From: Chryseobacterium sp. | Lineage (GTDB): Bacteria; Bacteroidota; Bacteroidia; Flavobacteriales; Weeksellaceae | Direction: 5' to 3' | Length of the DNA: 64,000 nucleotides | NCBI RefSeq assembly: GCF_019236175.1 | Contig: NZ_JAFAJM010000001.1 | Coordinates: 1 to 64,000 of the forward strand | Shown here: positions 9,599 to 17,882 of the stretch, piece after piece | Numbering within the stretch: the first letter of the stretch is position 1 | Layout of the letters: each line of letters begins with the position of its first letter | The notes under the pieces: model-generated | What the model was told of the DNA's origin: nothing | What the model saw: the letters and a program-made list of their open reading frames with translations, nothing else | Database searches by the model: none | Program-made: the position numbers and the translations under genes

Positions 9599-9726
9599 AT
9601 CTGTTAGTATAAAAAAATAGATTATTTAAATGTACGATAATCAACATGAATATTCTTATCACTCTAATAAAAAATCATGTGAGAATAAGACACATTTAAT
9701 ATGTACCGCCGGATTTTATATTTCCT

Positions 9727-11319
9727 TTAAAACGGAAAGTCATCATCGTCATCAAAGTCATTCATTGATGATCCGGAAAGTTGTGAGCTGTCCGGTAAAT
9801 CAAATGCTGCTCCGGGCTGGATTGTTGTTTTGATTTTGTCAAAGCCGCTAGGTTCATTAGATCCGAAATTAGATGGATAGCCAACTCCGGCACCTCCGTC
9901 AAAAGCCGCTTCAATGTCTCCGAATTTGGCGAAATGTTTTAAGAAGGATAATCTGACATCTGCTGTGGCACCGTTTCTGTGTTTTGCAATAATAAGCTCA
10001 GCCTGGTTTTCCGTAGAAGTTTCCTGCCCCTCTTCATCATTGTCCCAGACGGTGATTTTATAATATTCAGGTCTGAAAATAAAAGATACGATATCGGCAT
10101 CCTGCTCAATCGCTCCGGATTCCCTCAGATCGGAAAGCTGAGGTCTTTTTCCCGGGCGGGCTTCCACACTTCTGGAAAGCTGAGACAGGGCGATTACGGG
10201 AACATTAAGTTCTTTTGCAATGGCTTTTAATGAACGGGAGATCATGGAGATTTCCTGTTCACGGTTTCCTACTCCTTTTCCACCACCACCGGCAGTCATC
10301 AGCTGAAGGTAGTCGACCATGATAAGTCTTACTCCGTGCTGCATGACCAGTCTTCGGCATTTTGCACGAAAGTCAAAGATGGAAAGAGATGGCGTTTCGT
10401 CAATATATAAAGGAGCATTTTCCAGTTCGGATACATTGGAGAACAGCCTCTGCCATTCATCGTCATCCAGTGTTCCTTTTCTTAATTTTTCAGAGGAGAT
10501 TTTGGTTTCAGACGCGATCATTCTGGTGATCAGCTGTACTGAAGCCATCTCGAGAGAGAAAAGAGCCATTGGAATTTTGTGGCCTACAGCAATATTTCTT
10601 GCCATGGAAAGCAGGAATGCTGTTTTTCCCATTGCGGGACGGGCCGCAATAATAATCAGGTCGGAGTTTTGCCAGCCTCCGGTTTCTTTATCAACATCTC
10701 TGAATCCTGAAGGAACTCCTGAAAGTCCCTGTTTGTCTTTTAGTGATTTGATTGTGTCAATAGCCTGTTTTACCAGTGAATTTGCCGTGTCAAACCCTTT
10801 TTTGATCGTTCCGTTGGTGATCTCAAAGAAAGACTGTTCGGCTTTATCTAAAAGTTCAAATACATCGGTTGACTCCTTGTATGAAGAATCAATGACATTG
10901 GCCGAAACATTAATTAAACTTCTTAAAATATATTTTTCAAGAATGACACGTACATGATATTCAATATGGGCAGAAGAACTCACTCCCATCGTAAGGTCAA
11001 TGATATAATGATCACCTCCTGCCTGGCTTAGTTTATCTTCCTTTTTTAACTCCTGAATAATAGTCATTAAATCTACCGGATGGTTTCCTTCGTAAAGTTT
11101 TAAAACCGTAGAGAAGATCACCTGATGTCTCGGGTCATAAAAAACTTCCGGAGTAAGCAGGTCAATGGAATGATCCAGCCCTTTTTTGTCAATTAAAAAA
11201 GTTCCGATAACAAGTCTTTCGAAATCCACTGCATTGGGTGGCATTTTCCCGTCTGCAATAGAAAGTTCTTTTGCAAAGTTTCCGTGAGTAAGGGAAGATA
11301 ATGATTCTTTCTGTGCCAT
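9727..11319 (-). CDS. dnaB: Replicative DNA helicase DnaB with an acidic SSB-like C-terminal tip
   Basis: DnaB is the hexameric 5'-3' helicase of the replication fork. The 530-aa protein has the N-terminal DnaB domain (about 25-130) and a RecA-like motor. Walker A is AARPAMGKTAF near residue 225, followed by LFSLEMASVQLITRMIA, the Walker B region LIMVDYLQLM, ALSQLSRSVEARPGKRPQLSDLRESGAIEQDADIV compressed over motifs H3-H4, and the arginine-finger region before it ends. No intein interrupts it. A Gly/Ser-rich tail ends MNDFDDDDDFPF, resembling the E. coli SSB tip MDFDDDIPF. The start is set by an in-frame upstream stop and a -7 box 4 nt before the ATG. rnhA follows. Confidence 0.96.
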   Translation of the reverse strand: MAQKESLSSLTHGNFAKELSIADGKMPPNAVDFERLVIGTFLIDKKGLDHSIDLLTPEVFYDPRHQVIFSTVLKLYEGNHPVDLMTIIQELKKEDKLSQAGGDHYIIDLTMGVSSSAHIEYHVRVILEKYILRSLINVSANVIDSSYKESTDVFELLDKAEQSFFEITNGTIKKGFDTANSLVKQAIDTIKSLKDKQGLSGVPSGFRDVDKETGGWQNSDLIIIAARPAMGKTAFLLSMARNIAVGHKIPMALFSLEMASVQLITRMIASETKISSEKLRKGTLDDDEWQRLFSNVSELENAPLYIDETPSLSIFDFRAKCRRLVMQHGVRLIMVDYLQLMTAGGGGKGVGNREQEISMISRSLKAIAKELNVPVIALSQLSRSVEARPGKRPQLSDLRESGAIEQDADIVSFIFRPEYYKITVWDNDEEGQETSTENQAELIIAKHRNGATADVRLSFLKHFAKFGDIEAAFDGGAGVGYPSNFGSNEPSGFDKIKTTIQPGAAFDLPDSSQLSGSSMNDFDDDDDFPF

Positions 11320-11323
11320 GGTG

Positions 11324-11331
11324 CAAAGATA
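11324..11331 (-). promoter_or_regulatory. Putative -7 box immediately before the dnaB ATG
   Basis: Minus-strand TATCTTTG fits TAnnTTTG and ends 4 nt (CACC) before the dnaB ATG, predicting a leaderless or nearly leaderless transcript. A -33 element is not obvious in the A/T-rich upstream DNA. Confidence 0.55.
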
Positions 11332-11425
11332 GCTTATTTAAAAAATAATTAAAAAATAGTATTCAACAAATTATTAGTAGCGTTCGGTAATATACTGTCA
11401 ACAGAGGATTAGCCCTGTTGATAAA

Positions 11426-11452
11426 AAAATCACCTCGGTCTGAGGTGATTTT
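11426..11452 (-). terminator. Rho-independent terminator after the 11474 T9SS gene
   Basis: AAAATCACCTC / GAGGTGATTTT arms with a short loop lie 22 nt past the stop. They are followed on the minus strand by a T-run. Confidence 0.85.
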
Positions 11453-11473
11453 CATATGATTATGGATGAGAAC

Positions 11474-13597
11474 TTATTCTTTGTTTTTTACCAATACCCA
11501 TCCTGAGTATTTGGTTTCTGTATTGTTCTTATCATTTTCATTCCATGAGATCGTGTACCAGTACGTTCCTGTAGGGATTTTTTTGCCAAAAGCAGTTCCG
11601 TCCCAGGTGTAATTTCTTATTTTGTTGGCTTCATGAAGTTTGTTTCCGTATCTGTCATAAACAATAAATACAAGATTTTTCTTATATGCTAATGCAGAAT
11701 AATCAATCACGTCATTCACGTTGTCTCCGTTAGGAGTAATTGCGTTAATAAGATTAGGTACAGTAACAGTCACCTGTACAGGAGTACAGTTGAAAGAATC
11801 TATAACATACACGGTGTTTTCTCCTCTCGGAAGACCGGTGAATGTATTGGAGTCCTGCCAGTTGATGCCGTCTATAGAGAATTTATAAGGAGGAACTCCA
11901 CCTGTTGCTGTCGCCTTAATGGTATTGTTGGAGATTTCTATATTTGAAATAACTGGCTGTAGGCTTGGACGTACGTGTACTTCCTGAAGAGTGAAACATT
12001 TTCCTGTTTGAAGCTTTACAGTATAAGTACCTATTCCTACATTGCTGATTGTTTGTGTAGTGGCACCTGTGCTCCATTCATAGCCGTCAAACCCTGGTCC
12101 TGCATCTAATGTGGTAGTTCCTTCGGCACAGATTGTTTTATCTTTTAAGACAGTAGATTTTACCGGCGGAAGAACGTTCAGTGTAATTTTTGCAATTGAA
12201 TAACATTGTTGCTGATTATCTACTCTTGCATAAACTATAGTGCTGGCTGAAAGATATGTTCCGGGAACAGCAATCGGGTTAACCTGATTGATGGCGTCAT
12301 TCATTGTTTTGTAATACTTCACTACAGTTCCTGTAGGCAGTGGCACAGGAAGTCCGATTGCAGCTTTTGTAAGGTCAAAAGTTGAGGAAGTTATATTGTC
12401 CGTGATATAACATTCCTGTAATACTGCATCCTTCAATACTACGGTCGGATGGAATTGCAATCTGATGGTAGTGGTGGCTTTACATCCGAATGCAGAAGTT
12501 ACTTTTACATAAATCGTTGTTTCCGGTGAAATATAATTGGTTGGGTTGGTGATTTCATTAATTTCCGCATTCATATCTGCGACACTGGTATAATACTTAA
12601 TGACAGCACCCGTTCCGCCAAATACATTGGCCGTCGTTAAATCATACAAAGCGGTGCCGGCTCCATTATTATTACAGGAATACAGTATGGCGGTGTTGGC
12701 GGTTATACTGGCATTGACAAATTTGAATTTCCCGGTAATAAAACATCCGTTGATCGGGTTATTTGGGTTGTTCGGGTCATTGTAGACAATCCTGTAGTAA
12801 TATACTGTTGTTCCGTTTACTGTAGCGGTAGTAAGAGGGGAAGCTCCTATAAGAGCATCATTAACATTACTGTGATAAGTTACCTTAAAGTTATTGCTGT
12901 TTCCATTGATGATGCCTGCTGTAAGAGTAGAGAAGTCAAACTGGGTAGGAAGTCCGCATACCATTACCGTATTAGGGTCATTAGGCACTGTTGGTGGAAT
13001 TCCTGGGTTTATAAACGGATTAGGAGATAATGTCGGATCGTTGAAGGCTGAGCTTAAACTTGCCGTACCAGTCCAGATCATAGAAAAACCATTGATAGAT
13101 TTACTAAAGTTGTCTATGACTAAATAATAAGTTTCTCCGGGAAGTACATTGATATATGGACTCCATTGATTAACGTTTCCGCTGTTTGGCGGGGTAGGAG
13201 GAGGGATGTTAAGATCAAGACCTGTGTCTCCCGGGGTTCCTGAATAATTACATCTTAGAGGTTTTACGAAAACGTGGCTGTCATTCTGAAGAGAAGTACA
13301 TCCGTTTGTCGTAGGTCCGTAAAGAGCAAAATCATAGTCATCCTGCGGGTTTTTAGGTTTAATCGTAAAGGCCAGTGTTCCTGCGGTTGCTACGGTAAAA
13401 GTATACCATACGGTAAAACGTTCGTTGGTAGAGAGGCAACCTCCGTTCTGGTTAAGAATTTCCAGAATATTTCCCGGTCCTGAAGGAGTATAGGAAATAT
13501 CAGAGTTACCGCATATCGGAATTGCCGAGACACAGTCTGATTGCGAATAGAACGCCTGTGATATAAATAAGATTAAAAGAAGTAGTATTTTTTTCAT
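11474..13597 (-). CDS. Secreted multi-repeat protein with T9SS type B sorting domain (Cys-head, copy 1)
   Basis: The start is placed at the ATG at 13597, giving MKKILLLLILFISQAFYSQ, a clear signal peptide; the open frame extends 24 codons further upstream without signal character. The mature head begins SDCVSAIPICGNSDISYTPSGPG and carries VWYTFTVATAGTLAFTI and a PGETYYLVIDNF segment, a beta-sandwich-like module common in flavobacterial T9SS cargo. Then come stalk repeats (CNNNGAGTALYDL, CYITDNITSSTFDL), DAGPGFDGYEWSTG, a SprB-like GGVPPYKFSID and the type B domain (NAITPNGDNVNDVIDYSAL, YDRYGNKLHEAN, PTGTYWYTISW). The stalk and sorting domain are shared with the lectin genes; the head is different. 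It probably reaches the cell surface; its function is unknown. Confidence 0.88.
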   Translation of the reverse strand: MKKILLLLILFISQAFYSQSDCVSAIPICGNSDISYTPSGPGNILEILNQNGGCLSTNERFTVWYTFTVATAGTLAFTIKPKNPQDDYDFALYGPTTNGCTSLQNDSHVFVKPLRCNYSGTPGDTGLDLNIPPPTPPNSGNVNQWSPYINVLPGETYYLVIDNFSKSINGFSMIWTGTASLSSAFNDPTLSPNPFINPGIPPTVPNDPNTVMVCGLPTQFDFSTLTAGIINGNSNNFKVTYHSNVNDALIGASPLTTATVNGTTVYYYRIVYNDPNNPNNPINGCFITGKFKFVNASITANTAILYSCNNNGAGTALYDLTTANVFGGTGAVIKYYTSVADMNAEINEITNPTNYISPETTIYVKVTSAFGCKATTTIRLQFHPTVVLKDAVLQECYITDNITSSTFDLTKAAIGLPVPLPTGTVVKYYKTMNDAINQVNPIAVPGTYLSASTIVYARVDNQQQCYSIAKITLNVLPPVKSTVLKDKTICAEGTTTLDAGPGFDGYEWSTGATTQTISNVGIGTYTVKLQTGKCFTLQEVHVRPSLQPVISNIEISNNTIKATATGGVPPYKFSIDGINWQDSNTFTGLPRGENTVYVIDSFNCTPVQVTVTVPNLINAITPNGDNVNDVIDYSALAYKKNLVFIVYDRYGNKLHEANKIRNYTWDGTAFGKKIPTGTYWYTISWNENDKNNTETKYSGWVLVKNKE

Positions 13598-13684
13598 TGT
13601 TGAAATGATTTTTGTAAGACAAAATTGAAATGAAATAGATAAAACGACGACAGAGGGCCTTGTAATCAAAGCACTCTTTATTTT

Positions 13685-13720
13685 TTAAGGAAAAGATGAA
13701 AATTGTAGAAGTTTATTCAT
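13685..13720 (-). CDS. Putative leader peptide (upstream ORF) of the 13597 T9SS gene
   Basis: An 11-codon ORF, MNKLLQFSSFP, begins 18 nt after a TATATTTG -7 box and so should lie at the very 5' end of the mRNA, about 88 nt before the main ATG. A matching ORF, MNKLLLISRFLHSNKPT, stands at the same place before the paralogous gene at 16099. Conservation of the MNKLL..S.F start and of the spacing argues against chance. A regulatory (attenuation-like) role is inference; no terminator/antiterminator pair is clear here. Confidence 0.35.
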   Translation of the reverse strand: MNKLLQFSSFP

Positions 13721-13738
13721 AAGCATATATATTTCTAG

Positions 13739-13746
13739 CAAATATA
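13739..13746 (-). promoter_or_regulatory. Putative promoter -7 box of the 13597 T9SS gene
   Basis: Minus-strand TATATTTG, preceded by an A/T-rich segment also seen before the paralogue (TTAAT.ATTTT immediately upstream of the box). It implies a leader of about 135 nt. Confidence 0.55.
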
Positions 13747-13933
13747 AAAAATTATTAATGTTAAATTGAATATTTTGAAATGTATTTAAGGAAAATAAGC
13801 CATTATTGGTTGAATTTATATTTTGTTTTGGATTTATATTTTGAATTTTTCATAATTGGCTGGCTGGGAATTTCGTTTTATTACGAAGTTTCATAATGTA
13901 TTATCTGAACGGTCTGTATGTCAGTGAAATAAA

Positions 13934-13964
13934 AAGCTCAGAATAGAATTTCTATTCTGAGCTT
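13934..13964 (-). terminator. Rho-independent terminator after the 14009 T9SS gene
   Basis: Perfect 14-bp arms AAGCTCAGAATAGA / TCTATTCTGAGCTT with a 3-nt loop, followed on the minus strand by a T-run. It lies 45 nt past the stop. Confidence 0.9.
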
Positions 13965-14008
13965 GTGGTTGTATTTATTTTACTTTTTAAATGATAATAC
14001 CGTATTTG

Positions 14009-16099
14009 TTATTCTCTGTTTTTAACCATAATCCATCCTGAGAATTTAAACGGAGTGTTCTTCTTGTCATTTTCGCTCCATGTTACGGAATACCAGTAAG
14101 TACCCGTAGGAACTCTTTTACCTGATATCATTCCGTCCCATTTATATCCGTTGGATTGATCTCCCTGGTGGATTTTTGTTCCGTATCTGTCATAGATACT
14201 CAGGATAAGATTTTGTTTGTCTGCCAGAGCCGAATAATCAACTACATCATTGATGCCGTCGGCATTCGGGGTAATTACGTTGATGAGGTTAGGAACGACT
14301 ACGGAGATTACAATAGGATCACAGTCATAAGCATCCTTTACATATACTTTATGATTCCCTCTTGATATATTCGTAAATGTATTGGCTGTTTGCCAGTTTA
14401 GATTATCCATTGAATATTTGTATTCAGGAGTTCCTCCTATTACATTTACAGTTATTGTATTATTTGAAATATCAATACCGGAAACGACAGGTTGTTCAGA
14501 TGCATATACTTTTACGGTTTGTAAAGTGACGCAATCTCCGGTTTTTAATTTTACCCAGTATGTTCCTACGCCGGCATTGTTGATACTCTGAGTTGTAGCC
14601 CCTGTGCTCCATTCGTAGCTTTTGAATCCCGGGCCTGCATCCAGAGTTGTTTTGTCTTCCATACAGATGATTTTGTCTACCAGAATGTCGGATTTTACAG
14701 GAGGAAGTACTGTTAAAGTTACTTTAGCAACTGAATAGCAGCCCCTGCTGTCGGTCACTCTTACATAGATTACTCCGTTGGGAGCTATATAATTGGATGA
14801 GTTCAAGATTTCATTGGTAAGATCTACGGCATCCGTCATGGATGGGAAGTATCTTTTGGTAGCTCCGCCAACACCGGTGACAAATGCGTTATCAAGATTG
14901 AATAAGCCTGTCGACGGATTGCTTTCGATGAAACAGGTTCTCAGGTCGGCATCATTTACTACCACTTCAGAATAGAGCTCCAGATTGATCTGTGCTGTAT
15001 CTGAACATCCCTGAGGAGTAGTTACCTTTACGAAAACAACATTCGTAGATGATACATAAGCGTAAGGATTGGTAATCTCGTTGGTTCCTGCGTTGAGATC
15101 GTTCATCGTCGGGTAATATTTTTTAACGGCTGTACCGGTAGGGTCATTATAAACATTCGCAGTTGTTAAATCAAATGTTGCGACTCCGGCCTTGTTGTTA
15201 TTACACATGGTAAGAGTGTCATCATCAGCTGTAATATTACCTTGTTTGAATTTAAATTTACCGATCTGCCTACAGGAGTTGATCGGGTTGTTCGGGTCTG
15301 TAGGATCCTGGTAATGAATGCTGTAGAAAAATGTTGTTGTAGTGTTTACGGTTTGAGGGGTTAAAATCGGATTGTTTCCGGCAAGTGCATCGTTTTGACT
15401 GGTATGATACGTAACGAAAAAGTTAGCATTACCATTAACAATTCCTGCAGAGAGACTGTTAAAATCAAAAACAGCCGGATCTGTACAAATGATGACTTCA
15501 TTGGGATCCGCAGGGTTGGCGTTAGGAGCTCCCGGTGTCACAAACGGATTGGGAGTTAGTGCCGGATCATTAAATGGTGATGCCAATGTTGCCGTACCAC
15601 CCCATGTTAAAGAAAATCCTGTGATATTTATACTGTAATTATTGATCAGCAGATAATACGTTTCACCCGGGAGAACATCCATATATTTAGCCCATCCGTC
15701 AGCATTAGAACCTGGCGCTCCAAAATAATCATAAGGATCCGTTGAAGTTAAATTAAGCCCTGTAGGCCCTGTTCCTCCAGGAGTAGAACATCTGATGGTA
15801 TTCCCTTTGTTGGCACAGGTTATATTAGGTCCCCATACATAAAAATCATAATCGGAAGCGGTATTGGGAGAAATAACAAAAGTTAAAGTTCCGGCTGTGG
15901 CAACAGTGAACTTATACCATACAGAATATCTTTCCTCATAGCTGCCGCAATTGGATTCAGGGAGTTCCTGAATTCCCGGTCCGTCAGGAAGGTAAGAAAT
16001 ATTAGAGTTTCCGCAAACCGAAAGAGCTGTAATACAATCCTGCTGTGCTGAAACCATCTGAGTGATACATAATATGAAAATCAGTAGATATTTTTTCAT
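14009..16099 (-). CDS. Secreted multi-repeat protein with T9SS type B sorting domain (Cys-head, copy 2)
   Basis: A 696-aa paralogue of the 731-residue protein at 11474. The signal peptide is MKKYLLIFILCITQMVSAQ. The head starts QDCITALSVCGNSNISYLPDGPG, with VWYKFTVATAGTLTFVI and PGETYYLLINNYS. Two stalk repeats follow (CNNNKAGVATFDL, CFIESNPSTGLFNL), then DAGPGFKSYEWSTG and the SprB-like GGTPEYKYSMD. The type B domain is NVITPNADGINDVVDYSAL, YDRYGTKIHQGD, PTGTYWYSVTW, FSGWIMVKNRE. Its C-terminal third is closer to the lectin copy at 4353 (KFSGWIMVKNR) than to its own head-paralogue (KYSGWVLVKNKE), so heads and tails have been mixed. It is a probable surface or released T9SS cargo of unknown function. 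Confidence 0.88.
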   Translation of the reverse strand: MKKYLLIFILCITQMVSAQQDCITALSVCGNSNISYLPDGPGIQELPESNCGSYEERYSVWYKFTVATAGTLTFVISPNTASDYDFYVWGPNITCANKGNTIRCSTPGGTGPTGLNLTSTDPYDYFGAPGSNADGWAKYMDVLPGETYYLLINNYSINITGFSLTWGGTATLASPFNDPALTPNPFVTPGAPNANPADPNEVIICTDPAVFDFNSLSAGIVNGNANFFVTYHTSQNDALAGNNPILTPQTVNTTTTFFYSIHYQDPTDPNNPINSCRQIGKFKFKQGNITADDDTLTMCNNNKAGVATFDLTTANVYNDPTGTAVKKYYPTMNDLNAGTNEITNPYAYVSSTNVVFVKVTTPQGCSDTAQINLELYSEVVVNDADLRTCFIESNPSTGLFNLDNAFVTGVGGATKRYFPSMTDAVDLTNEILNSSNYIAPNGVIYVRVTDSRGCYSVAKVTLTVLPPVKSDILVDKIICMEDKTTLDAGPGFKSYEWSTGATTQSINNAGVGTYWVKLKTGDCVTLQTVKVYASEQPVVSGIDISNNTITVNVIGGTPEYKYSMDNLNWQTANTFTNISRGNHKVYVKDAYDCDPIVISVVVPNLINVITPNADGINDVVDYSALADKQNLILSIYDRYGTKIHQGDQSNGYKWDGMISGKRVPTGTYWYSVTWSENDKKNTPFKFSGWIMVKNRE

Positions 16100-16233
16100 T
16101 TTGATTAGTTTATAATTTCAATCCTTGTCTATGGTCTTGTTTTAATTGGCTTTTCCCCCTTGCCGAATTAAATCGGAAGTGGGTATTGATCATCTTGGTG
16201 TTTGGGAGGGAATATGCAGGTGGACGCTGCAGA

Positions 16234-16287
16234 CTACGTCGGTTTGTTGCTGTGTAAAAAGCGTGAAATTAGTAAAAGTTTGTTCAT
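16234..16287 (-). CDS. Putative leader peptide (upstream ORF) of the 16099 T9SS gene
   Basis: A 17-residue ORF, MNKLLLISRFLHSNKPT, starts 19 nt after the TATATTTG box. It shares MNKLL and the following S.F with the 11-residue ORF before the paralogous gene at 13597. Between it and the main ATG there are about 130 nt with an imperfect hairpin. This could be a translated regulatory leader; the alternative is residual similarity from duplication of the upstream DNA. Confidence 0.4.
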   Translation of the reverse strand: MNKLLLISRFLHSNKPT

Positions 16288-16306
16288 AAGTAGGTATTTT
16301 GTATAA

Positions 16307-16314
16307 CAAATATA
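16307..16314 (-). promoter_or_regulatory. Putative promoter -7 box of the 16099 T9SS gene
   Basis: Minus-strand TATATTTG in the same setting as the box at 13739-13746 (A/T-rich TTAATTATTTTC directly upstream, upstream ORF 19 nt downstream). Confidence 0.55.
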
Positions 16315-16446
16315 GAAAATAATTAACTTTAAATTAATGATTTGTACATATATTTAATGAAAACGGGATTTGTTATTTAATATTGTGTTTTCTGTAACGA
16401 TTATGTTTGTGGGAAGATGCTATTTTTAACATAAACTGACGGGAAT

Positions 16447-16487
16447 AAAAAAACTCAAAATAGAATCATGCCTATTTTGAGTTTTTT
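16447..16487 (-). terminator. Terminator after the MFS gene
   Basis: Perfect 16-bp arms AAAAAACTCAAAATAG / CTATTTTGAGTTTTTT with an 8-9 nt loop. It is flanked by A and T runs, so it could work in both directions. Confidence 0.85.
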
Positions 16488-16554
16488 ATAAAATTGTATT
16501 TCTGCCCGTATGGGTGGAAATTTGTTTTAAATTTTACAGGAGTCCACCTGTTGG

Positions 16555-17790
16555 TTAGTATTGCATTTTTCTCAGCTTAGGATTTGTACTTCCCACAATT
16601 AATGCAATCAAAACAGTCATTGTGCCTCCAAATACTACAGAACGGACTACCCCTAAAAGTTTAGCCATTACGCCGCTTTCAAATTGTCCCATTTCATTGC
16701 TTGACATAATAAATATGGAGTTGGCGCTTAAAACACGCCCCCGTATATGGTCAGGTGTTTTAAGTTGAACGATAGTTCCTCTGATGACAACGGAAATTCC
16801 ATCCAGCATTCCGCTCATTACGAGAAATATAAAGGATAACCAGTAGAGTTTTGATAACCCGAATCCGATAATGCACAATCCGAATCCCGTAACTGCCACC
16901 AGCAAAATCTTTCCTTGATTTTTTCGTAGAGGAACAATAGATAAAATAGTAATGATACACATGGAGCCAATATCTGATGCTGCATTCAGTAAACCGAAGC
17001 CTTCAGCACCTGAATTCAAAATATCCGTTGCGAATACAGGGATCATAGCAACAGCACCTCCGAAAAGTACCGCGAACATATCAAGACATAAAGCCCCTAA
17101 AATTTCTTTGGTCTTCAGAATATAAGAAACTCCTTCCCACATACTTTCTACAACATTTACAGCATCTTTTTTATTTTCAGAATGCTGCTTTTTTAACTGC
17201 CAGAAAAATAAAGAAGCCAGAAAAATAAGAGACAGAATAACAACCAACGTCCATTTTACACCAAAATAACCGATAAGAATTCCTCCTATGGCATGTCCGC
17301 ATACCGATGAGATCAGGAATGTAGCCTGATTAAGAGTTACAGCATTGGGAAGGTTTTCTTTCTTTACAATTTTAGGAATCATAGAAGGAACAATAGGTCC
17401 TATAAAAGCTCTTGCTATTCCGGTGAAAAATATCACACCATATATAAAGTATGTGATCTGATGTCCCGTGAAATGTATTTCTACATTGAGAAAAGCGGGA
17501 ATCAGAAGCAGTCCTATCAGAAAAATGTAAGCATAGTTACAAATCAGAAGCAGGCGTTTCTTTTCTTTCATATCGATAACATGACCGGCATATAAAGCAC
17601 AGCTTACGGCAGGGATCACTTCCGAAAGACCTATCAGGCCTATTGAAAAAGGATCTTTTGTTAATTGATATACCCACCATCCCAGTAAAGTGGCAAGCAT
17701 TCTGAAAGCTAAAACGATAAAAAATCTTCCGGTAAGAAGATTTCTGAACTCAACATTTTGTAATGTTTGTAACGGGCTAAAGGAAATCAT
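16555..17790 (-). CDS. MFS transporter
   Basis: About 411 aa with roughly 12 hydrophobic segments, in the major facilitator family of MFS_3/enterobactin-exporter-like efflux carriers. Visible features are the first helix FFIVLAFRMLATLLGWWVYQL, the loop motif GLIGLSEVIPAVSCALYAGHVIDMKEKKRLL (in two parts around residues 55-85), and a central charged loop KKQHSENKKD. Substrate is unknown. I chose the ATG at 17790; an upstream TTG at 17796 is also in frame but lies in the tail of a terminator-like hairpin. That hairpin (17798-17827) ends 7 nt before the start, so expression may depend on read-through or on a promoter I cannot see. Confidence 0.85.
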   Translation of the reverse strand: MISFSPLQTLQNVEFRNLLTGRFFIVLAFRMLATLLGWWVYQLTKDPFSIGLIGLSEVIPAVSCALYAGHVIDMKEKKRLLLICNYAYIFLIGLLLIPAFLNVEIHFTGHQITYFIYGVIFFTGIARAFIGPIVPSMIPKIVKKENLPNAVTLNQATFLISSVCGHAIGGILIGYFGVKWTLVVILSLIFLASLFFWQLKKQHSENKKDAVNVVESMWEGVSYILKTKEILGALCLDMFAVLFGGAVAMIPVFATDILNSGAEGFGLLNAASDIGSMCIITILSIVPLRKNQGKILLVAVTGFGLCIIGFGLSKLYWLSFIFLVMSGMLDGISVVIRGTIVQLKTPDHIRGRVLSANSIFIMSSNEMGQFESGVMAKLLGVVRSVVFGGTMTVLIALIVGSTNPKLRKMQY

Positions 17791-17797
17791 GAACAAA

Positions 17798-17827
17798 AAT
17801 AGCCCTAAAAATTTATTTAGGGCTATT
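17798..17827 (-). terminator. Terminator after the small lipoprotein gene, abutting the MFS start
   Basis: AATAGCCCTAAA / TTTAGGGCTATT arms, then TTTTTG on the minus strand, 55 nt past the lipoprotein stop. It ends only 7 nt before the MFS ATG. Confidence 0.8.
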
Positions 17828-17882
17828 CATATGTTGATTTTTAAAAGATATATTAAATATATCCTGAAAGATAAAATCTATT

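Larger units (their letters stand above)
13598..14008. other. 411-bp intergenic region: long leader, upstream ORF, promoter and terminator
   Basis: From right to left it holds the terminator of the 14009 gene (13934-13964), A/T-rich DNA, a TATATTTG -7 box (13739-13746), a short upstream ORF (13685-13720) and about 90 nt of further leader before the 13597 ATG. The stretch from about 13700 to 13800 resembles the region upstream of the paralogue at 16099 (about 16270-16370). Confidence 0.6.
16100..16554. other. 455-bp intergenic region: long leader, upstream ORF, promoter and terminator
   Basis: Right to left: MFS terminator (16447-16487), a TATATTTG -7 box (16307-16314), an upstream ORF (16234-16287), an imperfect hairpin (16155-16183; CTTCCGA opposite TCGGCAAG on the minus strand, no U-run), then the T9SS gene start. 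The leader would be about 200 nt. Confidence 0.55.

Noticed and set aside
9650..9690. Possible terminator between dnaB and rnhA
   Set aside because: The arms CTTATCAC and GTGAGAATAAG pair poorly and no T-run follows.
10319..10957. A 212-codon open frame on the + strand
   Set aside because: It lies wholly antisense to the DnaB motor domain, has no recognisable motif and no promoter box. It is a coding shadow of dnaB.
13598..13669. 24-codon N-terminal extension of the 11474 gene
   Set aside because: It delays the clear signal peptide MKKILLLL and has no signal character itself; the ATG at 13597 is preferred.
17791..17796. TTG start for the MFS transporter
   Set aside because: It lies in the U-run of the preceding terminator; the ATG at 17790 is 2 codons later.
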